From Cymbidium sinense (taxonomy: Eukaryota > Streptophyta > Magnoliopsida > Asparagales > Orchidaceae): 64,000 bases of DNA. Below the pieces are notes generated by a model, which was not told the DNA's origin, made no database searches, and was given only the letters and a program-made list of their open reading frames with translations. This document shows positions 48,172-60,118 of the stretch, one piece after another (the stretch's first letter is position 1; each line of letters starts with the position of its first letter). The stretch covers positions 29,169,906 to 29,233,905 of the forward strand of contig CM038221.1 of the NCBI GenBank assembly GCA_021442155.1, read 5' to 3'. The translations under genes and the position numbers were made by a program.

Positions 48172-50000
48172 TTTCTAATAAGAAAAATAGATCATTTTGA
48201 TTGTAAAGATTATAAGGTCATTGCAAGTGAAAGTTTAAATACCAAACTTTGATTATTAATCTTAGATTTTAAGATAAAATATTGGAAGATGAAAAATAAA
48301 TCAAATTATTATCCTAAGATTAGATGGGGCCACTTAAAGAACCCTAATAAAAAGATTTTAAAGAGCAAGCTACAAGAGCTTTAAATTTTGGATGTTAATA
48401 AGGAAGCTAATGTTATGTGAGAAAAAGTAGTAAGTGAAATTAAGCAAGTTGCTAAAAATGTGCTTGGAGAATCAAAAGGAAAAGCTTCTTTCAATAAAAA
48501 TAGTTGGTGGTGGAGCCAGAATGTTCAAGAAAAGATAAAAAAAGTGTTGTTATAAAACTTTGGTTTAAATGTAAAAACTTAGAGAATTGAGAAAAATATA
48601 AAGTGGCATGTAGAGATTATAAGAAAGCAAAATATGATGCAAAAAATTTAGCTTTTAATGATTTATACAGATTAAATTCAAAGAAGGTGAAAGATGTATG
48701 TATAAGTTAACTAACCAAAGAGATAGGAGAAGTAAAGATCTAGCTCAAGTAAGGTGTATTAAGGATGAAAATCATAAAGTGCTTTTCTTAGAAAAGGATA
48801 TTGAAAATAGGTGGATGGGGTATTTTGATAAACTTTTCAATGAAAGATCTAAAAATACGATTAATTTTAGCAACCTTTATACTTTAAACAAAAATAGAGA
48901 ATTTTGTTTTTATCTTCATATTAGTAAATCTGAAGTTCGAGAAGCCTTACATAAAATGAAATGTGGAAAAATAGTAAGACCAGATGATATTCTAATAGAA
49001 GTTTGGAAATATTTAGGAGATCAAGAAATTTCTTGGCTTACAAATCTTTTTAATTTTATTTTAAAGACTAAAAAGTTGCCAGATGAGTGGAGAAAGAGTT
49101 TGTTGGCTCCTATATTTAAGAATAAAGGTGATGCACAAGAGTGTGCAAATTATAGAGGAATTAAGTTAATGTGTCATACATTAAAATCATGGGAGAGAGC
49201 AATTGTACATAGTTTAGGATGTGATACAAAAGTTTCTCACAATTAGTTTGGTTTTATGCCAAGTAGATATACTATGGATGCCATACATTTGTTAAGAGGT
49301 TCGATGGAGAAGTATAGAGAAAGCAAGGAGCATCTACATATGACATTTATTGATTTAGAGAAAGCTTATGATAAAGTTTCAAGAGATACTCTTTGAAAAG
49401 TTCTAGAAAAGAAAGGAGTTAATATTAGTTATATTCAAGACATTAAGGATATGTATACTAGAGCTATTACTTCTGTCCAAACACAAAGACGATTGACAAA
49501 ATATTTTCCTATTTTAGTTGGATTACATCAAGGATCAGTTTTAAGCCCTTATATTTTTGCTTTAATTATGGATGCTTACTAGGCATTTATAGGAAGATGC
49601 ACCTTAGTGTATGCTTTTTGCTGATGACATTCTTCTTATCGATAAGACTAGAGATGGAGTCCAAGAGAAACTTGAATTATGGAGGTCAACCTTAGAGTCT
49701 AAAGGTTTTCATTTAAGTAGATCTAAAACTGAATATATAGAGTGTAATTTTAGTTGTAGAAGTTATAGTGGTAGTGTTGTGACATTAGGTGAATAAGTTA
49801 TTAAAAAGATGAGCGATTCAGATATTTAGGCTCTATTATTCAAAATCATGGTGAATAGATGGAGACATTATTAATAGAATTCAAGTTGGATGGTTGAAGT
49901 AGAGGAATGCTTCTGGCCTATTGTGTGTTAGAAAAGTACCGCTTAAACTTAAGGGAAAATTGTACAAGATGGTGTTAAGACCTGCAATGATTTATGGTGC
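48172..50000 (+). mobile_element. RTE-clade LINE, piece 3 (reverse transcriptase)
   Basis: The translation continues piece 2 (FLIRKIDHFDCKDYKVIASE), then a degraded linker, then the reverse transcriptase. Palm and finger motifs are readable: FKNKGDAQECANYRGIKLM, FGFMPSRYTMDAIHLLRGSM, TFIDLEKAYDKV (first catalytic Asp), GLHQGSVLSPYIFALIMD, and [10 protein letters not shown] (catalytic Asp pair) at 49611. The tail KLYKMVLRPAMIYGA ends at 50000. Stops at 49244, 49396 and 49579 and frameshifts show that it is dead. No separate ORF1 or RNase H was seen, as expected of RTE. Confidence 0.9.
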
Positions 50001-50855
50001 TTATGATTTATATATATAAATCATTGTAAATAATTATTACATTGTTACTTAAATAAAGCACTTAAAAGTAAAGTACTTGCTATATACTTTGTAGAAAATA
50101 AAAATTTTGAAGTACTTTTTTAAGTACTTGAGGTTTTATTGGTGCATTCACCATTTCATAAAGTTTTTATATATTTTGAGTTAAATTAAATATGTAGTAA
50201 AAAGTGAACTACCTAGCTAGATACTTAAGATTTTTTTAGTATATATCATTTCATAACTAACTCACACATGATGTCTTAAGTTGAGCATATAAACAAAGAA
50301 GAACTTAGCTAGTAGTTAAGGTTTAATTGATAAGTATATTATTTCATATAATGCTTATATATTGTGACTTAAATTAATCATACAAAAAGTGAAGTACTTA
50401 GCTAGGTATTTTATAAAGAAGTAAAATTTTTTATCTCCAGATTTCGACACTTGAAGTTTTATTGTTATATTCATCATTTTATAAATATTTCATATATTAT
50501 GATTTTAATTAAATACCTCATAAAAAGTGAAGTTCTTTGCTAGGCATGTAAAGTTTTATTGATATGTATGTTAGTTCATAAATATCTCATATATTGCTAC
50601 TTAAATTAAGCATCCAAAAGGTGAAGTACTTTGCTTGGTATTTTATTTAAAAATAAAATTTTGAAGTACATATTTAGGTGTTTGAGATTTAGATGTTGTA
50701 TTCAACATTTCATAAAATTTTCATATATTGTGATTTGAATTAAATACATAGTAAAAGTGAAATACCTATTTATACTTTTAAATTAAACACAAAAAAAGTG
50801 AAGTATTTAGCTAGGTACTTAAGATTTTATTTATAGATATATCATTCAATAAAGT
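50001..50855. mobile_element. 0.86-kb tandem-repeat insertion in the LINE
   Basis: The LINE stops at MIYGA and resumes at ELSVVEMRI. Between them lie six or seven diverged units of 95-135 bp, each with CATTTCATAAA.TTT.ATATATTGTGA, TTAAATTAA and AAAAGTGAAGTACTTAGCTAGGTA. It has no coding capacity. I could not define a target duplication, so expansion within a small inserted element is equally possible. Confidence 0.6.
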
Positions 50856-51215
50856 CAGAGTTAAGTGTTGTAGAGATGAGGATTCTCAAGTGGATGAGGG
50901 CATTACCTTAGAGATAAAATGTGAAATGAGTATGTTCGTAAAAAAAGTCGAGTAGCTCTAGATAAGATTAGAAAGAGTCACCTTAGATGGTTTGGCCACA
51001 TAAAATTCGGCCATCCAATGACCCGTTAAGAGAGTAGATGCATTAGATTTGCCTTATGTTAAGAAAGATAGAGGTAGACCTAAAAAATATGGTTAAGATG
51101 TATAAAAAATGACCTTAGTACACGAATTAAATGAGAATTTGACATAATATGACACAATGGACAAGGATTCATGTAGCACATTTAGTGGGATAAAGGCTTG
51201 TTATTATTAAAAGTT
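50856..51215 (+). mobile_element. RTE-clade LINE, piece 4 (3' end)
   Basis: The translation gives ELSVVEMRILKWMR, then in shifting frames HLRWFGHI and RPSNDP, DRGRPKK and a final WDKGLLLL-like end at TTGTTATTATTA. These are the C-terminal motifs and the short-tandem-repeat 3' end usual in plant RTE elements. Multiple stops. Confidence 0.8.
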
Positions 51216-51539
51216 AACATAAAAAAGTCAAATCATGCTCATCAAATATATCTAATATTGCAATAATCTATATTATACATTATTTTCCTTTAATTACTAA
51301 AAGCTTTAAATTGATTTAAATTTTTGAAAAAAAGAATGTCTTCTATAAATCAAGTTTTACATCACATGAAAGAACATATTTAAGAGAGGCATTTTAATGT
51401 AACTTATGATGTAGAAGATATTAAATAATCCAATTTAAAGGTAATTAACATAAAATAATAAAATTAAAAAGGTTATGCTTTTTCACCCTTTCTTTTCTTT
51501 AAGGCCTTTCTAACTTCAATTTTAGTAATATTTCAATAT
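51216..51539. other. Noncoding AT-rich spacer between LINE copies
   Basis: About 320 bp; nothing recognisable. Confidence 0.4.
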
Positions 51540-52085
51540 AAGTGTGAAAATACTTAGAGATCAAGGAATTTCATTGCTTAATAATCTTTTAATATTATTT
51601 TAAAGACTAAGAAGATGCCATATGAGTGAAGAAAGAGTTAGTTGGTTCCTATTTTAAGAATAAAATGATACACAATAGTATGCAAATGGTAGAGAAATTA
51701 AGTTAAAATGCCATACATTTAAAATTATGGGAGAGAATAATTGAGCATAGGTTGCGATATAATACAAAAGTTTCTCAAAATTAGTTTGGTTTAATGCTGG
51801 GTTGTTCTACTATGGATGCTAAACATTGTTGAGAAGTTCGATAGAGAAGTATATAGAGATTAAAGAGAATATATGATAAAGTTTCAAGAAAATTGTTTTG
51901 GAGAGTTCTAGAAATGAAATGAGTTAATATTGTTTATATTCATTAAAGATATATGTAAATTTGAGCTATTACATGTGCTCAAACAAAAGGATGATTGATC
52001 AAGTATTTTATTTTTTCAGTTGGATTACATCAAAGATAAGCTTTAAGTCCATATCTCTTTTCTTTAATTATGAATGTTGATAAGA
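51540..52085 (+). mobile_element. Second, older RTE LINE fragment (reverse transcriptase)
   Basis: The nucleotide sequence parallels 49010-49590 with many substitutions and deletions: AAAGACTAAGAAGATGCCATATGAGTG, then AATTAGTTTGGTTTAATGC, GATAAAGTTTCAAGA and TTGGATTACATCAAAGAT. No frame longer than a few dozen codons remains. Confidence 0.75.
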
Positions 52086-52870
52086 AGTATAAAAATAATT
52101 TTATTTTAATAGAATTAAATAAAACTTTATTATTTAATAGACATATAATGAAATAAAGGTTATTATTGTTGTTGTAGCATGTAAATGTTTTATAAATATT
52201 TAAATATTGGTATTATAAATTGATAAGAATGCATAAATTTTGATCTTGCCGCCCCTCCATTGGAGAAAATATTATGTGTGAAGTCCTGAATGTAGCTCGA
52301 TTTGGACGCCAATCGATTTGGACATGTGTCAAAGCTTAAAATATTGAATTTTTACTTTCACCTTGTAACAGACTGAGCGTTAATGTGACCGATCCAACTC
52401 GCTTAAAACAATGGGATTGCAAAGCACGCCATTTCGACATATTATTATTTCAGTGTGGGATAAGTTTAAGTATTTCATTTTGTACTAAGTTCATTCGCGG
52501 AGATTGTATTCAGCCTCCCTCACATGCATCACTATAAGCATCATTCCTCCGTGATTGTGTTAATTCTCAGACATTAAAATTCATGGTACTATCTCATCTT
52601 CTCCATCGAAATGACTCCATGAGGTATTATTTCAGTTATTCTTAAACTTTAGAGATTTTAGGGTTTTCACATTTGTTGGACTATTAGCATCTCATGTTCT
52701 CCATCAAATACGACTATATAAGGTATTATTCTAGACTTTTTTTAAGCTTAGAGCCTTTAGCACATTACATTTAGTACAATCAATGTTGTACTATTTTATT
52801 TTATGTTTATATAGCAATGTATTAAGATTTGTGAGATCAAATTCATATTTTAATTTAAATTATTTTGATG
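52086..52870. other. Unannotated noncoding DNA
   Basis: Includes two related segments at about 52585 and 52693 (CATCTTCTCCATC.AA and TAAGGTATTATTC..), possibly the edge of another diverged repeat. No gene is supported. Confidence 0.4.
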
Positions 52871-52879
52871 GGTAGTGAG

Positions 52880-54833
52880 GTCAAATGACACCATTTTGTA
52901 GAGTACAATCTATACTATGGAGTGTACTCCTTTTTGTTAAGTATTGCACTATGTACTCCCCAATTTAGGTTTTAAGCTCTATGGAGTGCTTTTCAAAAGG
53001 ATTTGAGTAGCTTTGTATCTATTTTTTAGGAGTACTATCTGTGCACTCTTGAGTGTACTCCTTTTTTTAAAAAAATTAAATGATGGGAGACTTCCAATTA
53101 TGGATCTAAATAGTATTGTAAGCTGTTTTGAGTTCTTTCTAAGAGGATTTGAGCTATTTTCTATATGTTTTTTAGGAGTACTTTAAAGTATTGTGGGGCT
53201 TTCAATTATGTATCAAAATGATATCATAAGCTATTTTGAGTTCTTTCCAAGAGGATTTGGGTTATTTTCTATCTATTTTTTAGGAGTACAATTTGTATAC
53301 TCTAAAGTGTACTCCTTTTTTTAATTTTAAAGCACTATGAGTCTTCCAATTATGGATATAAATGAAATTATAAGCTATTTTAAGTTCTTTCCAAAAAGAT
53401 TTGGGATGTTTTCTATTTGTTTAGAGGAGTACAATCGCACACTTTAGAGTGTATTCCTTTTTTAATTTTAAAGCACATAGGACTTCCAATTATGGATCTA
53501 AATGATTTTAGAAGCTATTTTGAGTGCTTTCTGGAGGGTTTGGGCTATTTTCTATCTAATTTTCAAGAGTAAATCTATACACTCTAGAGTGTACTACTTT
53601 TTTTGAATTTTAAAGCACTATAAAACTTCCGTTATGGATCTAAATTGTTATAAGTTGTTTTGAGTTCTTTCAAAGAGGATTTGGGCTGTTTTCTATCTAT
53701 TTTTTAGAGTACAATCTGTACACTCTAGAGTGTACTCCATTTTAAAATTTTTAAAGCACTATGTACCTTCCAATTATGAATCCATATGATATTGTAAATT
53801 GTTTTGAGTGTTTTTTTAGAGGATTTGGATAATTTTGGTTCATTTTTCCAAGTGTACAATACACAGAGTGTACTCCCTTTTAAAATTTAAATGATGAGAC
53901 TTCTAATTATAGATCTAAATGGTATTATAAGTTATTTTGAGTTTTTCCAAGAGTATTTAAGCTATTTTCTATCTGTTTAGGAGGAGTACAATATGTACAC
54001 TCTGGAGTGTACTCTTTTTTAAAAAAAAATTAAATCATGTGGGACTTCCAATTCTAGATCTAAATTGTATTATAAGTTATTTTGAGTTCTTTCCAAGAGA
54101 ATTTGGGCTATTTTCTATTTATTTTCAAGTATAACTGTACACTCTAGAGTGTACTCTTTTTTAATTTTAAAGCACAGTGGGACTTCCAATTATAGATCTA
54201 AATTGTATTATAACCCTTTCAATATAATTTAAGTCAGTATTCTTCAGTTTTTAGAGTGTACAATATGTACACTTTAAAGTGCACTCCTTTTTTTTAAAAT
54301 TTAAATAATGTGGGACTACCTAATTATGGATCTAAATGACATTATATGCTGCATGGAGTGCCTTTCAACAGGATTTGAGTGTTTTTTTTCAATTTTTTAA
54401 AGTGTACAATCTGCACGCTCTAGAGTGTACTCCTTTTTTTTAAAAAATCTAAATAATGTGGTAGTACCTAATTATGGATCTAAATGACAGTATATGCTGC
54501 ATGGAGTGCCTTTCAACGAGATTTGAGTCAGTATTCTTTATTTTTTCAGAGTGTACAATTTATACACCCTAGAGTGTACTCCATTTTGTTATAAATTTAA
54601 ATAATGTGGGATTACCTAATTGTGGATCCGAATAACATTATATGCTACATGGAGTGTCTTTCAATATGATTTGATTTTTTTTTTCAATTTTCTAGAGTGT
54701 ACTTTTTTTAAAATCTAAATAATGTGGGACTACCTAATTATGGAACTGAATTACATTATATGCTGCATGGAGTGCCTTTCAATAGGATTTGGGTAATTTT
54801 TTTTAGTTTTTGATAGTGTATAATCTGTACACT
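52880..54833. repeat. Satellite-like tandem array, about 15 monomers of roughly 145 bp
   Basis: Each monomer holds GAGTACAATCTGTACACTCTAGAGTGTACTCC, a T/A run, GGGACTTCCAATTATGGATCTAAATG, a TATTATAAGC..TTTTGAG segment and TTTC.AGAGGATTTGGG. The centre is the 16-bp perfect palindrome TACACTCTAGAGTGTA, seen exactly near 53710 and with one or two changes elsewhere. From about 54290 a variant with GACTACCTAATTATGG and GCATGGAGTGCCTTTCAA replaces the first type, so two monomer types occupy different parts of the array. Confidence 0.88.
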
Positions 54834-55545
54834 TGTGGTGTTTACTTTTAGATATGGGACACCACACAGATCTTAAGGGGTACTTATTGAAGTGATCGGG
54901 CATGACATTAAGGTATGATGTACTATCTTGAAAAATAGAAATATCACCCCACAATGGACCTAATCACTTAATAAGGACTCCTAAGGCATAATGGATCTTC
55001 GAATATACTAGACATCTTTTCTCTACTTTACATGGAAAAGTAAAATAGGGTTTATTTTAAGCTAGATTCTTTAGTTCCCTATGGAGGCAAGCCTCCATAG
55101 TTAATTACTTCCTAGGAAATAAAATTTCTAAGAATAATCTCGATTAAAATAGACAATTATGGTCTCTAAAGATTTTATGGCTAGACTATCAAAAAATTAG
55201 TTATATTTGGAAGATCAATTGGGAAAGTTCAAGGAGAAGACTTATTTTTGGAAGCCAAAAGGAATAAGTAGAAAATGCTCAAGATATTACGAAACCTAGC
55301 GAGCATTATGGTTCATTTATTTATATTTGGATTGGTTTGATGACTTTAGAGTTTATATTTAGTTATCTATTTATTTAATTTGATTATGGTTCATTTATTT
55401 ATGATTATGGTTGGGTGGCCATGGCTGATTGGAGACTTTGGATTTTAGCTCCCAAAGTCCTCTCTTATGGTTGTGAGGTTAGTCTCAATCAATGCAAGAG
55501 ATGGGGAGGATTGGATGAAGGGATTTTGTAAGATTTAGTCCCTCT

Positions 55546-55582
<37 letters not shown>

Positions 55583-56542
55583 TTTCATGCCATTAAGTTG
55601 AATTTTAACTTTTTACATGATGCTTTAAGTGTTATTATCCAATTTGGGGTTAATTTGGGATTGGGTCAACTCATGTTTACCCAAATTAGTTGGTTAAGCA
55701 ACATTTGACTCATTAGTTTGGATTTACTTTAATTATCTTTGATTGATCATTTATGATGGTTTTGATTGATTAATTTTATTTATTTTAGATTAATTTTTAA
55801 TTTGACCCAAGTTTGATTAACTTCGACCAAAATTGGTTAAGTTGATTTATGTGATTCAATTTTTCATTTTATGTTTATATTATATTTCAATTATGTTTTA
55901 TGAATTATTTGGAATGTTCTTGATCAATTGTTTGATTAATTTGATTGATTTGATTTGACCATTTGAGTTCAAATGGGTCAAATCAAATTCAATTGAGTTA
56001 AATGTTTTATTTTACTTAGTGATGATTTATTTAAGCTCCAATCATTTTTGATCAAGAATGATGATTCAGTAATTAGTTTCATTTGATTTGATGTTGATTT
56101 TGATTTAATTTATTTTAATCCAAATTGCTTAAAGGTTAAATGATTGACAACCTATTTGAGTTCTTATTTGTTTTAAATTTGCTTAGTTTTATGTTTGATA
56201 TTCATTTGATGATTTTTGATTCAAAGATTTAATTTGGATATTTTTGTTTGTTGACTTTTGACTTAAGGGCCCACTTCAACTCTGTCAACCGACCTATTTG
56301 CTTTTGAATCATTTTGAATTTATTTTTTGAGTTCATTTATGTTTATGTATTCATTCTGTGCTTTTGATTTGATTTAATTTGATTTATTTTTGATGTCAAA
56401 TTTTATTTGGACTTAAGTGATTTTGAACTTAGAATAAATTGAGTTAATGACAATTACCTCAAACCAAGCTCAATTGTATTTAGATTTTATTCAAATATAT
56501 TTTTTTAGATTTATTTGAGTTTCATTAAATTTGGGTCTAACA
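54834..56542 (+). mobile_element. LTR-family copy E, internally deleted, inside the satellite array
   Basis: Starts TGTGGTGTTTACTTTTAG at 54834, directly after a monomer cut at TCTGTACACT, and has GGGACACCACACAGATC and the CTCCATAGTTAATTACTTCC block. From about 55320 it jumps to the GGTCAA/TTTGATT 3' half and appears to end GGGTCTAACA at 56542. The array resumes right after. A (TC)n microsatellite lies at 55548-55579. I could not find a clean 5-bp duplication, so the right edge is approximate. Confidence 0.65.
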
Positions 56543-57110
56543 ATTTTGAAATGTGCATGACTTTTTTCATGTGTATAATTTATACACTGGGAGTTACTCC
56601 TTTTAAAAAAAATTTAAAGTCTCAATTATGGATCTAAATGATATTATATGTTGTAGTACATCAAGAGGATTTGTTTACTATATGTTCTTCAATAGTACAA
56701 TCTATACACTAGAGTGTAGATTTTAAATTTTTAAATAATGTGTGACTACTTAATTATGAATCTGAATGACATTATATGTTGCATGGAGTGCCTTTCAATA
56801 GGATTTGAGTAATTTTTCTTTAGTTTTTCATAGTGTACAATCTATACACTCTAGAGTGTACTCTTTTTTTTAAATCTAAATATTGTGAGACTACCTAATT
56901 ATGGATCTAAATGACATTATATGCTGCATGGAGTGCTTTTCAATAGGATTTGAATGAAATTAAGAGTATTCCATCAATTTTGGTCCAGTTTTCCAAGTGT
57001 AGAATTTGTGCACTCTAGAGTATACTCCTTTTTTGAAGTTAAATAATGGGGGACTACCTAATTATGGATTTGAATGATATTATATGATAGACTACCTAAT
57101 CTGTGCACTC
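56543..57110. repeat. Continuation of the satellite-like array, about four monomers
   Basis: Monomers centred near 56580, 56695, 56840 and 57000 carry the second-type sequence (GACTACCTAATTATGGATC, GCATGGAGTGC) and the CACTCTAGAGT palindrome core. They continue the array interrupted by copy E. Confidence 0.82.
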
Positions 57111-57129
57111 TTATGATAGACTTCTTATT

Positions 57130-58013
57130 CTTCTTTGTATGCTCCTTTGAGGTGAACTCCCACATAATATTGAATCAACATCATCGTATAATTTCTTTAA
57201 GGAATCCAAGATATACTACTCAGCTTCCTTATTACGTTGTGCTCTGATGCTTATTTGATTTGAATATTAACTGATGTGATTCCAAAAAATGATGCCAACA
57301 GGACATCCATTCTTAACTTTTAAAATTTTCAAATCTTTGTAAGCACTGTCAAAGTAAATATCATTCTTTGCTCTAGAAGATCATCGCATGAGAAGATACT
57401 TATCCGAAATTCTCAAAATATCTTCTAGATTCTAGACTCAAATGTAGTGCGAGTAATCCCATCATTTCAAAAAATTTTATAACTACAAGTTATATTTAGA
57501 TATGTCTTATTCAAATGAACAGTCCATGTCTTGGAAATACTTATTTTCTCTAAGTTTCTTATAAAATATTCCTTGAGATTGTCATCAGAGACATTTGCTG
57601 CTAATCAACCCACTCCATGCAAAAATTCTTTTCCAAAAAAATGTGTAAAACTTTCTTGTGTAAAACATAACAGCTTGCTTTAATATAGGACTAGTTCTAA
57701 TAACTGGAACAATTCGATACACTTGGAATCTTCATCATATTCATTCTGACATCATTTGTTCATAACCTTCTCCAATCCCAAAAAATAATATGTGATAGAA
57801 CTTGTTGGTTTAGAGATTCCATGACATATATTATTCATGGACTCACTGTGTTCCGTTGATAAAATACCCATGCAAAATGAATCTTTACTAAATGTGGTGG
57901 ACTAATTGCTTATAATTCTATATAGCTCAGTTAGCCAAGCATGATCATGCAAATTCCCTTCTTCTAGCATGTTAGACCAAGCCTGTTCAAAATCTTCCTC
58001 TTAATCACATTTA
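57130..58013 (-). pseudogene. FAR1/FHY3-related (MULE-derived) pseudogene fragment
   Basis: FAR1-related proteins are transcription factors domesticated from MULE transposases. On the minus strand, from 57990, EEDFEQAWSNMLEEGNLHDH then AWLTELYRI matches the transposase segment of the family. Further motifs in shifting frames are YTRKFYTFFWK near 57660 and RISDKYLLMR*SSRAKN near 57390, which corresponds to the end of the SWIM-type zinc-finger region (usually (I/L)PxxYILKRWTxxAK). The Cys/His residues of the finger are not preserved. Many stops. It is cut at 58014 by the hAT insertion. Confidence 0.65.
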
Positions 58014-58414
58014 CTCATGCATAGAGGCAAAGGGAGAGGGGGCACATGCCCCCACTCGCCCCTAGTAGAAGTTCGGATATGGGATTCGATGCTATTTAAG
58101 TCAAAATACTTGGTTTTCCTCCCACCCTGGTGCCTTTCAGCTTCTCTACATCCTGTGAATCCATCATTGGACCGACTCGGACTCGCGAAGCCTCAAGTCG
58201 GCGAAGGAAACCCTCATCTTTCCTTCTACTATCCCACCTTCCTTGCAATTCTGCTTGTCTAAATCCCATAAATCCTTCTAGGTCCGTCAAACCTCATCTT
58301 TCTACTCCACGTAGGTTGGAGTTAAGAAGGAACAAAGTCCGAACTCAAGGTAACTCATTTCCTCTCATTCTACTTCATCAATCACTACTTTGTGTGCTTC
58401 GTGGTTTTGCTTGT

Positions 58415-58970
58415 GGATTTGAGCGATTTAAGCCGATTTAACTTAAATCCATCCAAATGATATTTTGGATGAGTTAAATCGCCTTTGTAAATTGTAAATT
58501 TATAATCCGTTAAAGCCTCTTTCAAGTTAAGAGTACAGGATTTGAGCAAGATTTAAGCCAGATTTAACTTAAATGCAGCCGAATAGTATTTTTTGGGAAA
58601 GTTATATTCATAGCCTTTGCAATTATGTTAAAGCATGGCTATTTAGCTGCATAATTTGAGCTAGATTTAAGCCAGATTTAACTTAAATCCAGCCAAATGG
58701 TATTTTTGGGCAAGTTAATTCGTTGAAGCAGGGCTGTTTGGCTACAGAATTTGAGCAGGATTTAAGCCAAATTTAACTTAAATCCAGCCAAACGGTATTT
58801 TTGGACAAGTTAAATCCGCTGCCTTTGTAATCCCATTAAAGCAGGGCTATTTGGCTATAGGTTTTGAGCATGATTTAAGTCGAATTTAACTTAAATTCAG
58901 CCAAATGGTATTTTTGGACAAGTTAAATAGGTTGCTTTTGTAATCCAGTTAAAGCTGCTTTCACAAGTTA
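58415..58970. repeat. Five tandem repeats inside the hAT element
   Basis: Units starting near 58415, 58540, 58655, 58748 and 58860 share GATTTAAGCCAGATTTAACTTAAATCCAGCCAAATGGTATTTTTGG and a GTTAAAGCAGGGCT segment. Spacing is 93-125 bp. They are noncoding. Confidence 0.85.
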
Positions 58971-59852
58971 AATTCAATTTGCAAAATCTGTATGTGTATT
59001 CCATCAGAATATGCATTTCTCGTAAGTTATAAAATAAGCTTTTAGAAAGACAACATTAAAACAATACATTACTACATGAGTGGTGCAACAAAATAAGTCG
59101 GTTATATGGCCATTAATCTACATAGTTTCTATTCTTGGGTGTAAATCAAATTAATCAAACTCCACTTACTATAGACCCAAACTAAGGTTAGAAAACTTGT
59201 ATTTTTCCAAACATTAGTTAAGTCAAGTTTTATATGACAAGACCCATGTAATAACTTGGTTAATCCTTTTTAATAGGTAAAAATAAATAATTTTGACTTC
59301 CCATGAAAATAATATTGCCGAAACATAAGAAGTCCAAGTTAATGAGTGACTTATATGTATACTCGAGGTTAATTTTCTTTTCAAAATTTAAATCTATGTG
59401 AACATGTCACTTTTAGTGTCAGATTTTATATGAGTCATGGGTTTATTGAACTGTCACCTTCATGCTTTACTTGGCAATTTATTTTAAAAATGTGCATGCC
59501 TCAAAGTATTTTATTAGTACATATACTCTTCAAGTGTCACATAATCATTGTTAATTTATACATATTTATAGCTAAAATGAATATCTTTATTGTGTGGCGC
59601 GATTAATATTTTTGTATTGTGATTCCTAAATCTCATGTTTTTAAGTTAAATTTTTCATGATTCCTATTTTTATACTGTGATATTGAGATTTATTATGTCT
59701 TAAATCATATTAAATTTTTTATTTGTATTTACTTATTAATTAGATAATTTATATTAGGAAATTTTAGAGCAGCAAAATATTCAAAAATATTTCTCGAACT
59801 TTACAATTGATTAAGGTATGTGAATATTTTTATTTAAAAAGGTCAAGGTGTG

Positions 59853-59952
59853 NNNNNNNNNNNNNNNNNNNNNNNNNNNNNNNNNNNNNNNNNNNNNNNN
59901 NNNNNNNNNNNNNNNNNNNNNNNNNNNNNNNNNNNNNNNNNNNNNNNNNNNN
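59853..59952. other. Assembly gap (100 N)
   Basis: Exactly 100 N, which usually means a gap of unknown size. It lies inside the hAT element immediately before the transposase remnant. Confidence 0.98.
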
Positions 59953-60118
59953 TCTGTAATGAAGATCATAAAGAATCATTTATGTAATAGAATGAGAGAT
60001 TATTGGATGAATGATTGTCTTGTTACATTTATTAAAAAATATATATTTAAGAGTGTTGACAAAGAATTGATTGTACAATGATTTCAAAATATGAATACTT
60101 GGAGGGAAAAGTTATAAA
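59953..60118 (+). pseudogene. hAT transposase C-terminal remnant (zinc finger MYM-type 1-like)
   Basis: After the gap the frame reads SVMKIIKNHLCNRMRDYWMN then DCLVTFIKKYIFKSVDKELI, a TGA at 60079, and FQNMNTWRGKV. This is the C-terminal hAT dimerisation end of plant TTF-type/ZMYM1-like transposases (MKIIK..LRNRMGDEWMND.LV.YIE.DIF). The rest of the gene is not visible. It supports the hAT assignment of the surrounding element. Confidence 0.75.

Noticed and set aside
57915..57940. tRNA-like box (TATAGCTCAGTTAGCC)
   Set aside because: There is no cloverleaf or B box downstream; it lies within the FAR1-like pseudogene on the other strand.
58017..58441. Ser/Pro-rich frames of 64-103 codons in the hAT 5' part as a protein gene
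   Set aside because: CT-rich leader-like sequence read in three overlapping frames; no domain and no continuity with the transposase tail.
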